The position numbers and the translations under genes are program-made. From Clostridia bacterium (GTDB taxonomy: Bacteria; Bacillota; Clostridia; Christensenellales; Aristaeellaceae), in assembly GCA_017481825.1 (NCBI GenBank), contig JAFUOR010000037.1:1-64000 (forward strand): a stretch of DNA of 64,000 nucleotides, given 5' to 3'. Shown here in pieces: positions 18,403 to 26,099 of the stretch. Numbering within the stretch: position 1 is the first letter of the stretch; every line of letters begins with the position of its first letter. The notes beneath the pieces are model-generated. The model was not told the DNA's origin and did no database searches. It saw nothing but the letters and a program-made list of their open reading frames with translations.

Positions 18403-18431
18403 GAAAAACCCGCAAGATCGCTCCTGCGGGT
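18403..18431 (-). terminator. Terminator after the HU gene
   Basis: On the minus strand ACCCGCA (18431-18425) pairs with TGCGGGT (18414-18408), followed by TTTTT. Confidence 0.85.
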
Positions 18432-18446
18432 GCTTTCAGCAAGGAA

Positions 18447-18725
18447 TTACTTGTTGACGGAGTCCTTCAGGGACTTGCCAGCCTTGAACACGGGCGCCTT
18501 GGAAGCGGGGATGGTGATCTCCTGCTCGGGAGCCTGGGGATTGCGGGCGATGCGCTCGGGGCGATCCTTCACCTCGAAGGAGCCAAAGCCGACGATCTGA
18601 ACCTTCTCGCCCTTGGTCAGGGACTCGGTGATGACTTCCACAACGGAATTCAGGGCCTTCTCGGCATCCTTCTTGGTGAAGCCGGTCTTCTCGGTCAGGG
18701 CAGCAATCAGTTCGGTCTTGTTCAT
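18447..18725 (-). CDS. hup: DNA-binding protein HU
   Basis: A 92-aa histone-like nucleoid protein. MNKTELIAALTEKTGFTKKDAEKAL, QIVGFGSFEVKDRPERIARNPQ and APVFKAGKSLKDSVNK cover the entire HU fold, including the beta-arm with its FGSF motif. The start is the ATG at 18725 after AGGAGGAA, 9 codons inside a longer open frame. High-expression codon use. Insertion of hup between yabN and yabO is a known arrangement in Clostridia. Confidence 0.97.
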   Translation of the reverse strand: MNKTELIAALTEKTGFTKKDAEKALNSVVEVITESLTKGEKVQIVGFGSFEVKDRPERIARNPQAPEQEITIPASKAPVFKAGKSLKDSVNK

Positions 18726-18752
18726 GGAAAAATTCCTCCTTGTAGTATCCAC

Positions 18753-18853
18753 GCGTGAGAAGCATGGTGTTTATTGTGGGTTCCTTCTATGTGGGTCGAC
18801 CCGGCTGCCTCGGCATGAAGCCGTCGGGCGTGATGTTGGTCTGACCCGGCTAA
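18753..18853 (-). promoter_or_regulatory. HU gene leader with direct repeat (about 100 bases)
   Basis: The mazG-hup gap contains GACCCGGCT twice (18798-18806 and 18843-18851), 45 bases apart, and a GGGTCGACCC palindrome (18793-18802). No convincing -35/-10 pair is visible on the minus strand. Function unknown. Confidence 0.3.
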
Positions 18854-20308
18854 TCACTGCATCTTCTGCGCAGCTTTAACCATATTCCAGTATACATCCA
18901 TTTCCGCTAAAGTCAAGCCCTCCAGCGATTTTCCATCAGAAATTATGAGATTTTCCATGGCTGTGAAGCGCTTGATGAACTTTTCGGTAGCGGATTTCAG
19001 CAGGAGCTCTGGTTCCTGTTCGGCAAGGCGTGCCACATTGACTACACTGAACAGCAGATCGCCCAGCTCCTCGCCGGGATCGCGCCCTGCTTTGAGTTCC
19101 TCCAGAACCTCGTCTGCCTCTTCGTGGATCTTGGGCAGTGCACCGATGGCGTCATCCCAGTCAAAGCCGACCTGAGCGGCCTTCTTTTGCACCTTGGCAG
19201 CACGCATGAGGGCGGGAAGGCCTGCGCTCACGTCCGCCAGCACGCTTGCCTGCGTCGTCAGGCCCTTCTCGATCTTCTTGAGCTTCTCCCAGCTGGCGGT
19301 CACTTCTTCCGCTGTGTCGCAGTGCACATTGCCAAAGATGTGTGCATGGCGGTAGATCATCTTGCGGACAATCGCCGTGGTCACATCGCTGATGGTGAAT
19401 TCGCCGTAACTCTGGCCGATATCGGCATGGAAGGCGATCTGAAGCAGCACATCGCCCAGTTCGTCCGCAAGGTGATCCATGTCATCCTCGTCGATGGCGC
19501 CCACGGCTTCGTAGGCCTCCTCAATGAGGTATTTGCGCAGGCTCTCGTGGGTCTGCCCGCCATCCCAGGGGCATTGCTGGCGCAGGGTGTGCATCACGCG
19601 CAGCAGATCGTCAAAGCAGTACCTGTCGCGCTCCCGAAGGCCCGTAGCAGGGACGTAAAGGCAGACCGTGTGATCATAGGTATGCTGGCGGTCAATCTCC
19701 ATCAGCGGCAAAATGATTGGCTTGCGGTTGATTTTCACGCTGGAGGGGAAGATGACCACCTCTGCCTCGTCACCGTAGTATTCGCTGAGCTTCAGCTTGA
19801 TATCGCTGGAGAGCGCGCGGCTCCACATTTCGGTGATCAGCAGAGGCGTGGCGGGATCGGGCGCAGCATCCACGGCGGCGGTTGCAGGCAGGATGCGCAC
19901 ACGCCCGTCGTGGGCAAAACGCGGCGGCAGGAGCGCCAGACAGCTGTCTGCCATGGTGACGCCGGGCAGCACGGTCATCTTGCCGTCCTCCGGGATGGAG
20001 GTGCGCAGTGCTTGTACCGCGCCATCGCTGGCGGCGTCGATCACGGCGAAGGTGACGGCCCCGCGCGCTGCCTCCGCCCAGAGGCGACGGGCCATCTCAG
20101 CGTGCATCTCATCGAAGTCCTCGTACTGATCGTAGAGCGCGTCCATATCCGTATAGGCGATCTGCTGCTCATCCAGCCAGGTAACCGCCCGGTGCTGGGC
20201 TGTGCGCAGGATCAGATGGCGGCTCTTGCGCAGGGCCTCGGCAGCTTGCAGCGTCAGCAGCTGGGGATCACCCGGGCCAAGAGATACCACAGTGATGCTC
20301 GGTTTCAT
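18854..20308 (-). CDS. mazG: YabN-type fusion: tetrapyrrole methylase-like domain + MazG NTP pyrophosphohydrolase
   Basis: The 484-aa protein opens with a SAM-dependent tetrapyrrole methylase-like domain (ITVVSLGPGDPQLLTLQAAEAL, about 1-220) and continues with two MazG repeats: LLRVMHTLRQQCPWDGGQTHESLRKYLIEE, EEAYEAVGAIDEDDMDHLADELGDVLLQIAFHA (split here only for reading; the ELGDVLLQ metal-binding motif is intact), and a second EEADEVLEELK...EELGDLLFSVVNVAR. MazG hydrolyses nucleoside triphosphates and is proposed to clean aberrant nucleotides. It begins 22 bases after the stop of the flippase gene and is likely co-transcribed with it. Confidence 0.94.
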   Translation of the reverse strand: MKPSITVVSLGPGDPQLLTLQAAEALRKSRHLILRTAQHRAVTWLDEQQIAYTDMDALYDQYEDFDEMHAEMARRLWAEAARGAVTFAVIDAASDGAVQALRTSIPEDGKMTVLPGVTMADSCLALLPPRFAHDGRVRILPATAAVDAAPDPATPLLITEMWSRALSSDIKLKLSEYYGDEAEVVIFPSSVKINRKPIILPLMEIDRQHTYDHTVCLYVPATGLRERDRYCFDDLLRVMHTLRQQCPWDGGQTHESLRKYLIEEAYEAVGAIDEDDMDHLADELGDVLLQIAFHADIGQSYGEFTISDVTTAIVRKMIYRHAHIFGNVHCDTAEEVTASWEKLKKIEKGLTTQASVLADVSAGLPALMRAAKVQKKAAQVGFDWDDAIGALPKIHEEADEVLEELKAGRDPGEELGDLLFSVVNVARLAEQEPELLLKSATEKFIKRFTAMENLIISDGKSLEGLTLAEMDVYWNMVKAAQKMQ

Positions 20309-20330
20309 ATCAACACCTCGTTATCATTTG

Positions 20331-21896
20331 TTACCTGCGGCGGAAGGAGCGCAAGTCCTCCTTGGTAATGGCCTTGACTGCCAGCGCGACAGCTGCATAC
20401 ACCACCACGCCCACAGCGACCTCCACGAGCATCAGCAGGCGGTTATAAGGCAGGATGGATTGCAGCGCGAAAACCACCGCACCCATGGCCAGCGTCGCAA
20501 TGCCAGGTCGGACGATCCACCCCATCAGGTTGAATCGCATCCTGGCATATTTGAGCACATACAGCAGATTGGGCACAAGGGATACCGTGTAGCACACGAG
20601 CGAAGCAATCGGCGCGCCATGGATGCCGATGGCAGGAATGCCGACCAGCGTGTAATTCAGGATGATCTTGCAGACAACGCCCGCCACCAGCGTATACATG
20701 GGAATGCGCTGTTTGCCCAGGCCCTGCAGGATGCTGCTGGTGGCCTGCACGACGGTAAAGAGCACGATGGTCAGGCTGGAGACGCTCAAAAGTGCGCCGC
20801 CGATTTGCAGATGCTGTGCAGAGATCGTTTCCTGATAGAAGAAGCGCATGATCGGCTCAGCCAGTACGCTCATGCCGATGGAGCAGGGGAAGCCAATCAG
20901 GAAGGCGAAGCGCAGGCCCAGATCGCTCTGCCGGGCAACGGCGGCATCATCCTTGACAGCCTTGGCAGAACTAATGGCCGGAACAAGCGACATGCTGACT
21001 GCCAGCGCCAGCGCAGTGGGAATGTTGATGATGCGGATGACGGTGCCGGAAAACAATCCGTAGACGGAAACCGCCTCGGATTTCTCCATGCCGGAAAGCA
21101 TCAGGCGGTCAACGAGCATGGCGCTGTCCACAAACTGGGACAGGGGAACGATGCACGCGCCGATGGTGATAGGGATCGAAATGGCCATCAGGCGCCTGGC
21201 AAGCGTGCCGGACGCCTCGCAGGGGCTGTCGTTGAGCTGAGGGATGGCAGCAAACTTGGCGCGGCTGCGCATATAGAGGAGCACCATGTACATAAGTGCC
21301 GCAGCTTCGACGATGGTCGTACCCAGCAGCGCGCCGGCGGCTCCGTGGGCAACGCTTGTCCGGCTGCCCAAATACGCCAGCGGGAGCGCGATAAAGACCT
21401 TGCCCACCTGCTCAATCAGCTGGCTGATGGCGGTAGGCACCATGTTCTGCTGCCCCTGCATAAACCCGCGGAAGGCCGAGAGCATGCATACGATTACCAC
21501 GCATGGCGCAATAACCTGGAAGCCGAGCTTGCTGTCTGGCTGATCGACGACGGATACTGCCAGCCAGCCGCTTCCGGCCAGGATGATGATCGTGGCCACG
21601 CAGCCCAGTGCCGTCAGCAGCAGCAGCGCAATGCGGAAGACATGCCTGGCGCTGCGCGGGTCATTCCTGGCGAGGCTGTGGGATACCAGGCGGCTTACAG
21701 CCACTGGAATGCCGGCAGAGGAGATTGTCAGCAGGAGGTTATACGTCGGGAATACGCCATTATAAACGCCCTGTCCCTCCGTGCCGATGAGCCATGTCAG
21801 CGGAATGGAGAAAAGCACGCCCACCAGCTTGCAGATTACGCCTGCAAGGCCAAGCACCGTCATGCCGCCGACGATGGATTTTGATTTGTTCGACAT
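20331..21896 (-). CDS. SpoVB/YabM-type polysaccharide flippase (MATE/MOP superfamily)
   Basis: The 521-aa polytopic protein (about 14 hydrophobic segments) begins MSNKSKSIVGGMTVLGLAGVICKLVGVLFS and has GTEGQGVYNGVFPTYNLLLTISSAGIPVAVSRLVS, the N-terminal hallmark of the SpoVB/YabM branch of the MOP flippases. YabM in Bacillus affects sporulation and lipid-linked glycan transport. The ATG at 21896 is preceded by GAAAGG. Position between spoVT and yabN matches Bacillus synteny. Lipid II flippase (MurJ-like/Amj) activity is possible but cannot be told here. Confidence 0.88.
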   Translation of the reverse strand: MSNKSKSIVGGMTVLGLAGVICKLVGVLFSIPLTWLIGTEGQGVYNGVFPTYNLLLTISSAGIPVAVSRLVSHSLARNDPRSARHVFRIALLLLTALGCVATIIILAGSGWLAVSVVDQPDSKLGFQVIAPCVVIVCMLSAFRGFMQGQQNMVPTAISQLIEQVGKVFIALPLAYLGSRTSVAHGAAGALLGTTIVEAAALMYMVLLYMRSRAKFAAIPQLNDSPCEASGTLARRLMAISIPITIGACIVPLSQFVDSAMLVDRLMLSGMEKSEAVSVYGLFSGTVIRIINIPTALALAVSMSLVPAISSAKAVKDDAAVARQSDLGLRFAFLIGFPCSIGMSVLAEPIMRFFYQETISAQHLQIGGALLSVSSLTIVLFTVVQATSSILQGLGKQRIPMYTLVAGVVCKIILNYTLVGIPAIGIHGAPIASLVCYTVSLVPNLLYVLKYARMRFNLMGWIVRPGIATLAMGAVVFALQSILPYNRLLMLVEVAVGVVVYAAVALAVKAITKEDLRSFRRR

Positions 21897-21931
21897 AGGA
21901 TGCATCCTTTCGCATTCGGATATCACACCCT

Positions 21932-21960
21932 ATTATACGCCTCTTTCCTGATTTGTACAA
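21932..21960 (-). promoter_or_regulatory. Sigma-A-like promoter for the flippase-mazG operon
   Basis: Minus strand TTGTAC (21960-21955), 17 bases, TATAAT (21937-21932), downstream of the spoVT terminator. Confidence 0.65.
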
Positions 21961-21971
21961 GGTTGAATTAT

Positions 21972-21998
21972 GCAGCAAAAAAGGGGCGCGCTGCCCCC
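21972..21998 (-). terminator. Terminator after spoVT
   Basis: Minus strand GGGGC AGCGC GCCCC followed by TTTTTT (21982-21977); it separates spoVT from the flippase-mazG unit. Confidence 0.7.
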
Positions 21999-22004
21999 AT
22001 CAGG

Positions 22005-22562
22005 TCATTGCTCCATCTGCCGTCCGACAATACCGGCGGCGGTTTCGGCAACCTTGAGCTCTGTATCGCCCATGCGCACGCCGTTTTCACGGCTCATCAG
22101 CAGTACGGCGCCGATGGCCTCGCCGTCAGCGATGATGGGACTGATGACCTGCGCGGTGTAGGCGGCGTTGGCGTCCTCCTCGCTGGTCACGGCCATGGTG
22201 CGTCCGCCGGTTTGGCGGTTGAGCGCCACTGTCTGGCGGTTTGCGATGGCTGTCTCCAGATCGTGAGAGATGGGCTTGTCCCACAGCTCCTTGCGTGACA
22301 CGCCGCTGGCTGCCACCACCTGATCACGGTCCACAATCACCGCGATATGTCCCAGGGAACGGAACAGGCTCTCCGTATAATCCTTGGCAAAGGAAGACAT
22401 CTCGCCAATCGGGCTGTACTTTTTCAGGATGACCTCGCCGTCGCGGTCAGTGTAGATCTCCAACGGGTCGCCCTCCCTGATTCTCAGCGTTCTGCGGATC
22501 TCCTTCGGGATTACAACGCGTCCGAGTTCATCGATCCTACGAACGATGCCGGTTGCTCGCAT
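22005..22562 (-). CDS. spoVT: Stage V sporulation protein T (AbrB-type regulator with GAF domain)
   Basis: The 185-aa protein has an N-terminal AbrB/SpoVT swapped-hairpin DNA-binding domain, MRATGIVRRIDELGRVVIPKEIRRTLRIREGDPLEIY, and a C-terminal GAF domain ending VRMGDTELKVAETAAGIVGRQMEQ. SpoVT modulates sigma-G-dependent genes in the forespore. Start ATG at 22562 is 8 bases after AAGGAGG; codons further upstream in the same frame are non-coding. No convincing sigma-G or sigma-A promoter was found by eye. Confidence 0.96.
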   Translation of the reverse strand: MRATGIVRRIDELGRVVIPKEIRRTLRIREGDPLEIYTDRDGEVILKKYSPIGEMSSFAKDYTESLFRSLGHIAVIVDRDQVVAASGVSRKELWDKPISHDLETAIANRQTVALNRQTGGRTMAVTSEEDANAAYTAQVISPIIADGEAIGAVLLMSRENGVRMGDTELKVAETAAGIVGRQMEQ

Positions 22563-22675
22563 GATGCATGCCTCCTTCAAGTCAATCGGGTTCGCCGCTA
22601 TGGTGTCCGCCTGTTTGGCAAAACATGCTGGAAGTTGTTTCAAATGCGCTTGTGGTGAAAACTTTTTCAAAACGA

Positions 22676-22704
22676 TTGCAGTTTGAATGGTGAAATGCTA
22701 TAAT
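22676..22704 (+). promoter_or_regulatory. Sigma-A promoter for glgB
   Basis: TTGCAG (22676-22681), 17 bases, TATAAT (22699-22704). It is divergent from spoVT. Confidence 0.75.
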
Positions 22705-22749
22705 ATGCATGAGCATAGTTCCCATTCATCTGTTTGGAGGCGTATCGAT

Positions 22750-24834
22750 ATGTATCGCATTTTTGAACTGAACCCGCAGCTGAAGGAATTTGAAGGCGAT
22801 ATTGATCTGCGCATGTCGCTCTATCAGGAGACTAAAAAGCGCATTCTGGGCAATACAGCCACCCTTGACGAATTTGCCAATGCGTACAATTACTATGGCT
22901 TCCATCCCGCGGATGGCGGCTGGTACTACCGCGAATGGGCGCCCAGCGCCTATCAGCTTTATCTGATGGGTGATTTCAATGGCTGGAATCAGACCAGCCA
23001 TCCGCTGAAGAATATCGGCAACGGCAACTGGGAACTCTTCCTGCCGGGTGAGGATGCCCTGTGGGATGGCTGTAAGGTCAAGACCGTGGTTGATGCGAAT
23101 CTGACCCGCACGGAGCATCTGCCGCTTTATGCCCGCCGTGTGGTGCAGGACAAGGAGACCATCACCTGGTGTGCCGAGGTCGTGGATGAGCGCAAGGCTT
23201 TTAACTGGACGGATAAGGATTTCACAGGTGAAGACTCGCTCTACATCTACGAGGCCCACGTGGGCATGGCGCAGGAGGAGGGCCGCGTCGGCACCTATCG
23301 TGAATTTGCGGATTACACCCTGCCCCATGTCAAGAAGGCCGGTTACAATACCCTCCAGCTGATGGCGATCATGGAACATCCCTATTACGGCAGCTTCGGC
23401 TATCAGGTGTCGAATTTCTACGCCGCGTCCAGCTGGTTCGGTAAGCCCGAAGACCTGAAATACCTGATCAACAAGGCGCATGAGATGGGCATCCGCGTGC
23501 TGCTGGATGTGGTGCACTCCCATGCGGTGAAGAATACTGCCGAGGGCATCAACATGTTTGACGGCACGGTATGGCAGTTCTTCCATGACGGCGAGAAGGG
23601 AGATCATCCCGCCTGGGGCACCAAGTGCTTCAACTATGCCTCCACGGGCGTGCTGCACTTCCTGCTGTCCAACCTGAAATACTGGATGACGGAGTATCAT
23701 TTCGACGGCTTCCGCTTCGACGGCATTACCTCCATGCTCTATCACGATCATGGCCTCGGCACGAATTTTGACAACAACAGCAAGTATTTCTCCTACAACA
23801 CCCATGTGGAGGCTGTCGCGTATCTGCAGCTGGCCAATGAGCTGATCCGCCAGGTGAATCCCAGGGCCATCACCATCGCCGAGGACATGTCCGGCATGCC
23901 CGGCATGTGCCTGCCCATCGAGGATGGCGGCATTGGCTTTGACTACCGCCTGGGCATGGGACTCCCGGATATGTGGATCCGCACGGTCAAGGAGCAGTCC
24001 GATGAACAGTGGGATATCGGCAAAATGTGGGGCGAAATGTGCCTGCGCCGTCCGGGTGAGGGAACCGTCGCCTATGTGGAAAGCCATGATCAGGCCCTCG
24101 TGGGCGATAAGACGATGATTTTCCGCCTGGCGGACGCTGCGATGTACATGGATATGAACAAGGATTGCCACAATCCTGTGATTGACCGCGCCATCGCGCT
24201 GCACAAGATGATCCGTATGTTTACCCTCGCAGCAGGCGGCGAGGCTTATCTGAATTTCATGGGCAACGAATTCGGCCATCCCGAGTGGATTGACTTCCCC
24301 CGTGAGGGCAACGGCTGGAGCTTCCATTACTGCCGCCGTCAGTGGAGCCTGAAAAACAATGGCTTGCTGAAATATCAGTGGCTCAACGACTTTGACGAGG
24401 ATATGGTGCGCCTGACCAAGAAGCACCGCATCTTCGAGCAGCGCATGGGCGATCTTCGCCTCCACAAGGAAGCCGACAAGGTCATCGTCTTCTACCGCAA
24501 CGGACTCCTCTTTGCCTTCAACTTCCATCCCACGCAGTCCGTGGTGGATGTGGAGGTGCCGCTGCCCCGCAAGGCCAACTACACCGTTGCCCTGTCCAGC
24601 GATGATGAGAAGTATGGCGGGCAGAACCTCGTGGCCCACATGAGCTATCCTGCCCGCAGCAGGGATAAATCGCCCTATGTGCGCCTGTACCTGCCTGCGC
24701 GCACGGTAGTTGTGCTCAAGGAGGGCAAGGAGATCAAGCCCCGCACCACCAAGCCGAAGGATGGCGAAACCAAGGCCGCGGCGAAAGCCAAGACGCCTGT
24801 CAGGAAGACCGCCTCCCGCAAGAAGGCTGAATAA
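22750..24834 (+). CDS. glgB: 1,4-alpha-glucan branching enzyme, eukaryotic-like GH13_8 type, with basic tail
   Basis: GlgB introduces alpha-1,6 branches into glycogen. The 694-aa protein has a CBM48 N-terminal domain (PADGGWYYREWAPSAYQLYLMGDFNGW) and a GH13 barrel with catalytic D324 (DGFRFDGITSMLY), E378 (TIAEDMSG) and the transition-state Asp D447 (VESHDQALVG). MGNEFGHPEWIDFPREGN and FHYCRRQWSL are features of the GH13_8 subgroup that includes plant and animal enzymes. The last about 35 residues are Lys/Ala/Thr-rich (KPRTTKPKDGETK...) and unlike the family. ATG 22750 follows TTTGGAGG. No other glycogen gene lies nearby; it stands alone between its own promoter and terminator. Confidence 0.95.
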   Translation: MYRIFELNPQLKEFEGDIDLRMSLYQETKKRILGNTATLDEFANAYNYYGFHPADGGWYYREWAPSAYQLYLMGDFNGWNQTSHPLKNIGNGNWELFLPGEDALWDGCKVKTVVDANLTRTEHLPLYARRVVQDKETITWCAEVVDERKAFNWTDKDFTGEDSLYIYEAHVGMAQEEGRVGTYREFADYTLPHVKKAGYNTLQLMAIMEHPYYGSFGYQVSNFYAASSWFGKPEDLKYLINKAHEMGIRVLLDVVHSHAVKNTAEGINMFDGTVWQFFHDGEKGDHPAWGTKCFNYASTGVLHFLLSNLKYWMTEYHFDGFRFDGITSMLYHDHGLGTNFDNNSKYFSYNTHVEAVAYLQLANELIRQVNPRAITIAEDMSGMPGMCLPIEDGGIGFDYRLGMGLPDMWIRTVKEQSDEQWDIGKMWGEMCLRRPGEGTVAYVESHDQALVGDKTMIFRLADAAMYMDMNKDCHNPVIDRAIALHKMIRMFTLAAGGEAYLNFMGNEFGHPEWIDFPREGNGWSFHYCRRQWSLKNNGLLKYQWLNDFDEDMVRLTKKHRIFEQRMGDLRLHKEADKVIVFYRNGLLFAFNFHPTQSVVDVEVPLPRKANYTVALSSDDEKYGGQNLVAHMSYPARSRDKSPYVRLYLPARTVVVLKEGKEIKPRTTKPKDGETKAAAKAKTPVRKTASRKKAE

Positions 24835-24838
24835 GAAA

Positions 24839-24889
24839 GAAAGCCGCCTGTGGCCTACCAGCCGTGGCGGCTTTCGCTTGTATTTTTTC
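24839..24889 (+). terminator. Terminator after glgB
   Basis: Perfect stem GAAAGCCGCC (24839-24848) / GGCGGCTTTC (24866-24875), then CGCTTGTATTTTTT. Confidence 0.75.
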
Positions 24890-24900
24890 TATCTTTTCTG

Positions 24901-24929
24901 TTGACAATCCCGGTGAAAGAGACTATGAT
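24901..24929 (+). promoter_or_regulatory. Consensus sigma-A promoter for corA
   Basis: TTGACA (24901-24906), 17 bases, TATGAT (24924-24929). Transcription would start near 24937, leaving a leader of about 165 bases. Confidence 0.8.
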
Positions 24930-24986
24930 GGTAGACGCGGATTGTGATAACTCCGCAACATTTCTCAGAAAGGAGCGGCTGACCAC

Positions 24987-25046
24987 ATGGACGGTGACCC
25001 GTACAGTACCACAACCAAGGCGGCAGTGCGCTCCGATAGCTGGTAA
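24987..25046 (+). CDS. Putative 19-codon leader peptide upstream of corA
   Basis: ATG 24987 is preceded by AAAGGAG (24970-24976) at about 10 bases and encodes MDGDPYSTTTKAAVRSDSW before TAA at 25044-25046. It lies wholly inside the corA leader. Its last eight codons overlap the 5' arm of a long hairpin (25021-25074), the layout expected for a regulatory leader ORF. No homologue is known to me; expression is not shown. Confidence 0.5.
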   Translation: MDGDPYSTTTKAAVRSDSW

Positions 25047-25074
25047 GGCTCTCATGGCTGATCCCGCGCTGCCG
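25021..25074 (+). promoter_or_regulatory. Hairpin in the corA leader
   Basis: CGGCAGTGCG (25021-25030) pairs with CGCGCTGCCG (25065-25074) with one mismatch. The 5' arm is inside the upstream ORF and the 3' arm ends about 10 bases before the corA ribosome binding site. No U-run follows, so it would act on translation or on a longer-range fold rather than as a simple terminator. Confidence 0.45.
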
Positions 25075-25100
25075 TCCTCAAAGAAAGGATGACATGTGCC

Positions 25101-26042
25101 ATGAGAAGGATTTTCAAGACCGTTGACGACCATCTGATTGAGTGCACCACGCTGGAAAAGGGCGTCTGGGTGCATCTCCAAAGCCCCACGAAGGAGGAAG
25201 TGGATGGCCTGACTACCCGCTTTCACCTGGATCCAACCTTTCTGCCCGCCGCGCTGGACGAGGAGGAATCCGCCCGTATCGAATACGATCCGGACAAGCA
25301 GCAGACCCTCATCATCGTCGATATTCCCTATGTGGAGACCGAGGGCAGCGGCTATGTGTATTCCACCATCCCCCTGGGCATCGTGCTGTGCGACGAGGTG
25401 ATTATTACCGTCTGCACGCGGGAGACGCCCATTATCAGCGACTTTTCTGAGGAGCGCATCCGTAATTTCTGGACCAACAAGCGTACGCGCTTCATCCTGC
25501 AGATTCTGCACAGGAATGCAGGGCGATTCCTCTCGTACCTCAAGCAGATCGACAAGGCCAGCCTCCTTGTGCAGGAGAAGCTCGAAAAGGGCAGCCGCAA
25601 TCAGGATCTGCTGCAGATGATGAAGCTGGAGAAATCCCTGGTGTACTTCTCCACATCCCTCAAGGGTAACGAGCTGGTCATGGAACGGCTGCTGCGTCAG
25701 GATGTGCTCAAGCGCTACCCGGAGGATACCGATCTTCTGGAGGACGTGATCATCGAGAACAAGCAGGCCATCGAGATGTGTTCGATCTACCGTGACATCA
25801 TGAGCAACACCACCGACGCCTTTGCCTCCATCATCTCCAACAACCTCAACATCACCATGAAGATGCTGACCTCGCTGACTGTTCTGCTGTCCATTCCCAC
25901 GATCATCGCCTCCCTTTGGGGCATGAACGTGCCGGTGCCCTTTGCGGGTGCCAACTGGGGCTTCTGGGCGGTGCTGGGCGTTGCGGGCATTGTGGCGCTG
26001 GTCTGCGGCGTCTTTATGGCCCGGAAGAACATGTTCAAATAA
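25101..26042 (+). CDS. corA: CorA family magnesium/divalent cation transporter
   Basis: The 313-aa protein has the long cytoplasmic alpha-beta-alpha funnel domain and two C-terminal membrane helices flanking the family signature GMN (SLWGMNVPVPF, about residue 273). The loop after GMN is short and lacks the common MPEL. The frame contains ATG at 25089 and 25101; the first is directly adjacent to AAAGGA, so the second is preferred. CorA channels import Mg2+ (some Co2+/Ni2+) down the membrane potential. It is preceded by a leader with an upstream ORF. Confidence 0.93.
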   Translation: MRRIFKTVDDHLIECTTLEKGVWVHLQSPTKEEVDGLTTRFHLDPTFLPAALDEEESARIEYDPDKQQTLIIVDIPYVETEGSGYVYSTIPLGIVLCDEVIITVCTRETPIISDFSEERIRNFWTNKRTRFILQILHRNAGRFLSYLKQIDKASLLVQEKLEKGSRNQDLLQMMKLEKSLVYFSTSLKGNELVMERLLRQDVLKRYPEDTDLLEDVIIENKQAIEMCSIYRDIMSNTTDAFASIISNNLNITMKMLTSLTVLLSIPTIIASLWGMNVPVPFAGANWGFWAVLGVAGIVALVCGVFMARKNMFK

Positions 26043-26060
26043 GCGGTTTTGCCGCATATG

Positions 26061-26094
26061 AAAACCGCCTGACGGCTCAATGTCAGGCGGTTTT
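26061..26094. terminator. Bidirectional terminator between corA and the exporter operon
   Basis: Perfect 13-bp stem AAAACCGCCTGAC / GTCAGGCGGTTTT around GGCTCAAT; the A and T ends serve as U-tracts on either strand. Confidence 0.9.
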
Positions 26095-26099
26095 GTTGA

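Noticed and set aside
22726..24639. A long minus-strand open frame opposite glgB
   Set aside because: Same shadow effect: His/Ile/Ala-rich composition, no motifs, and perfect GH13 catalytic residues on the other strand.
24930..25100. M-box (ykoK) magnesium riboswitch upstream of corA
   Set aside because: I could not find the conserved M-box core (such as AGGTGAGGCTCC) or its loops; only an upstream ORF and a simple stem are visible.
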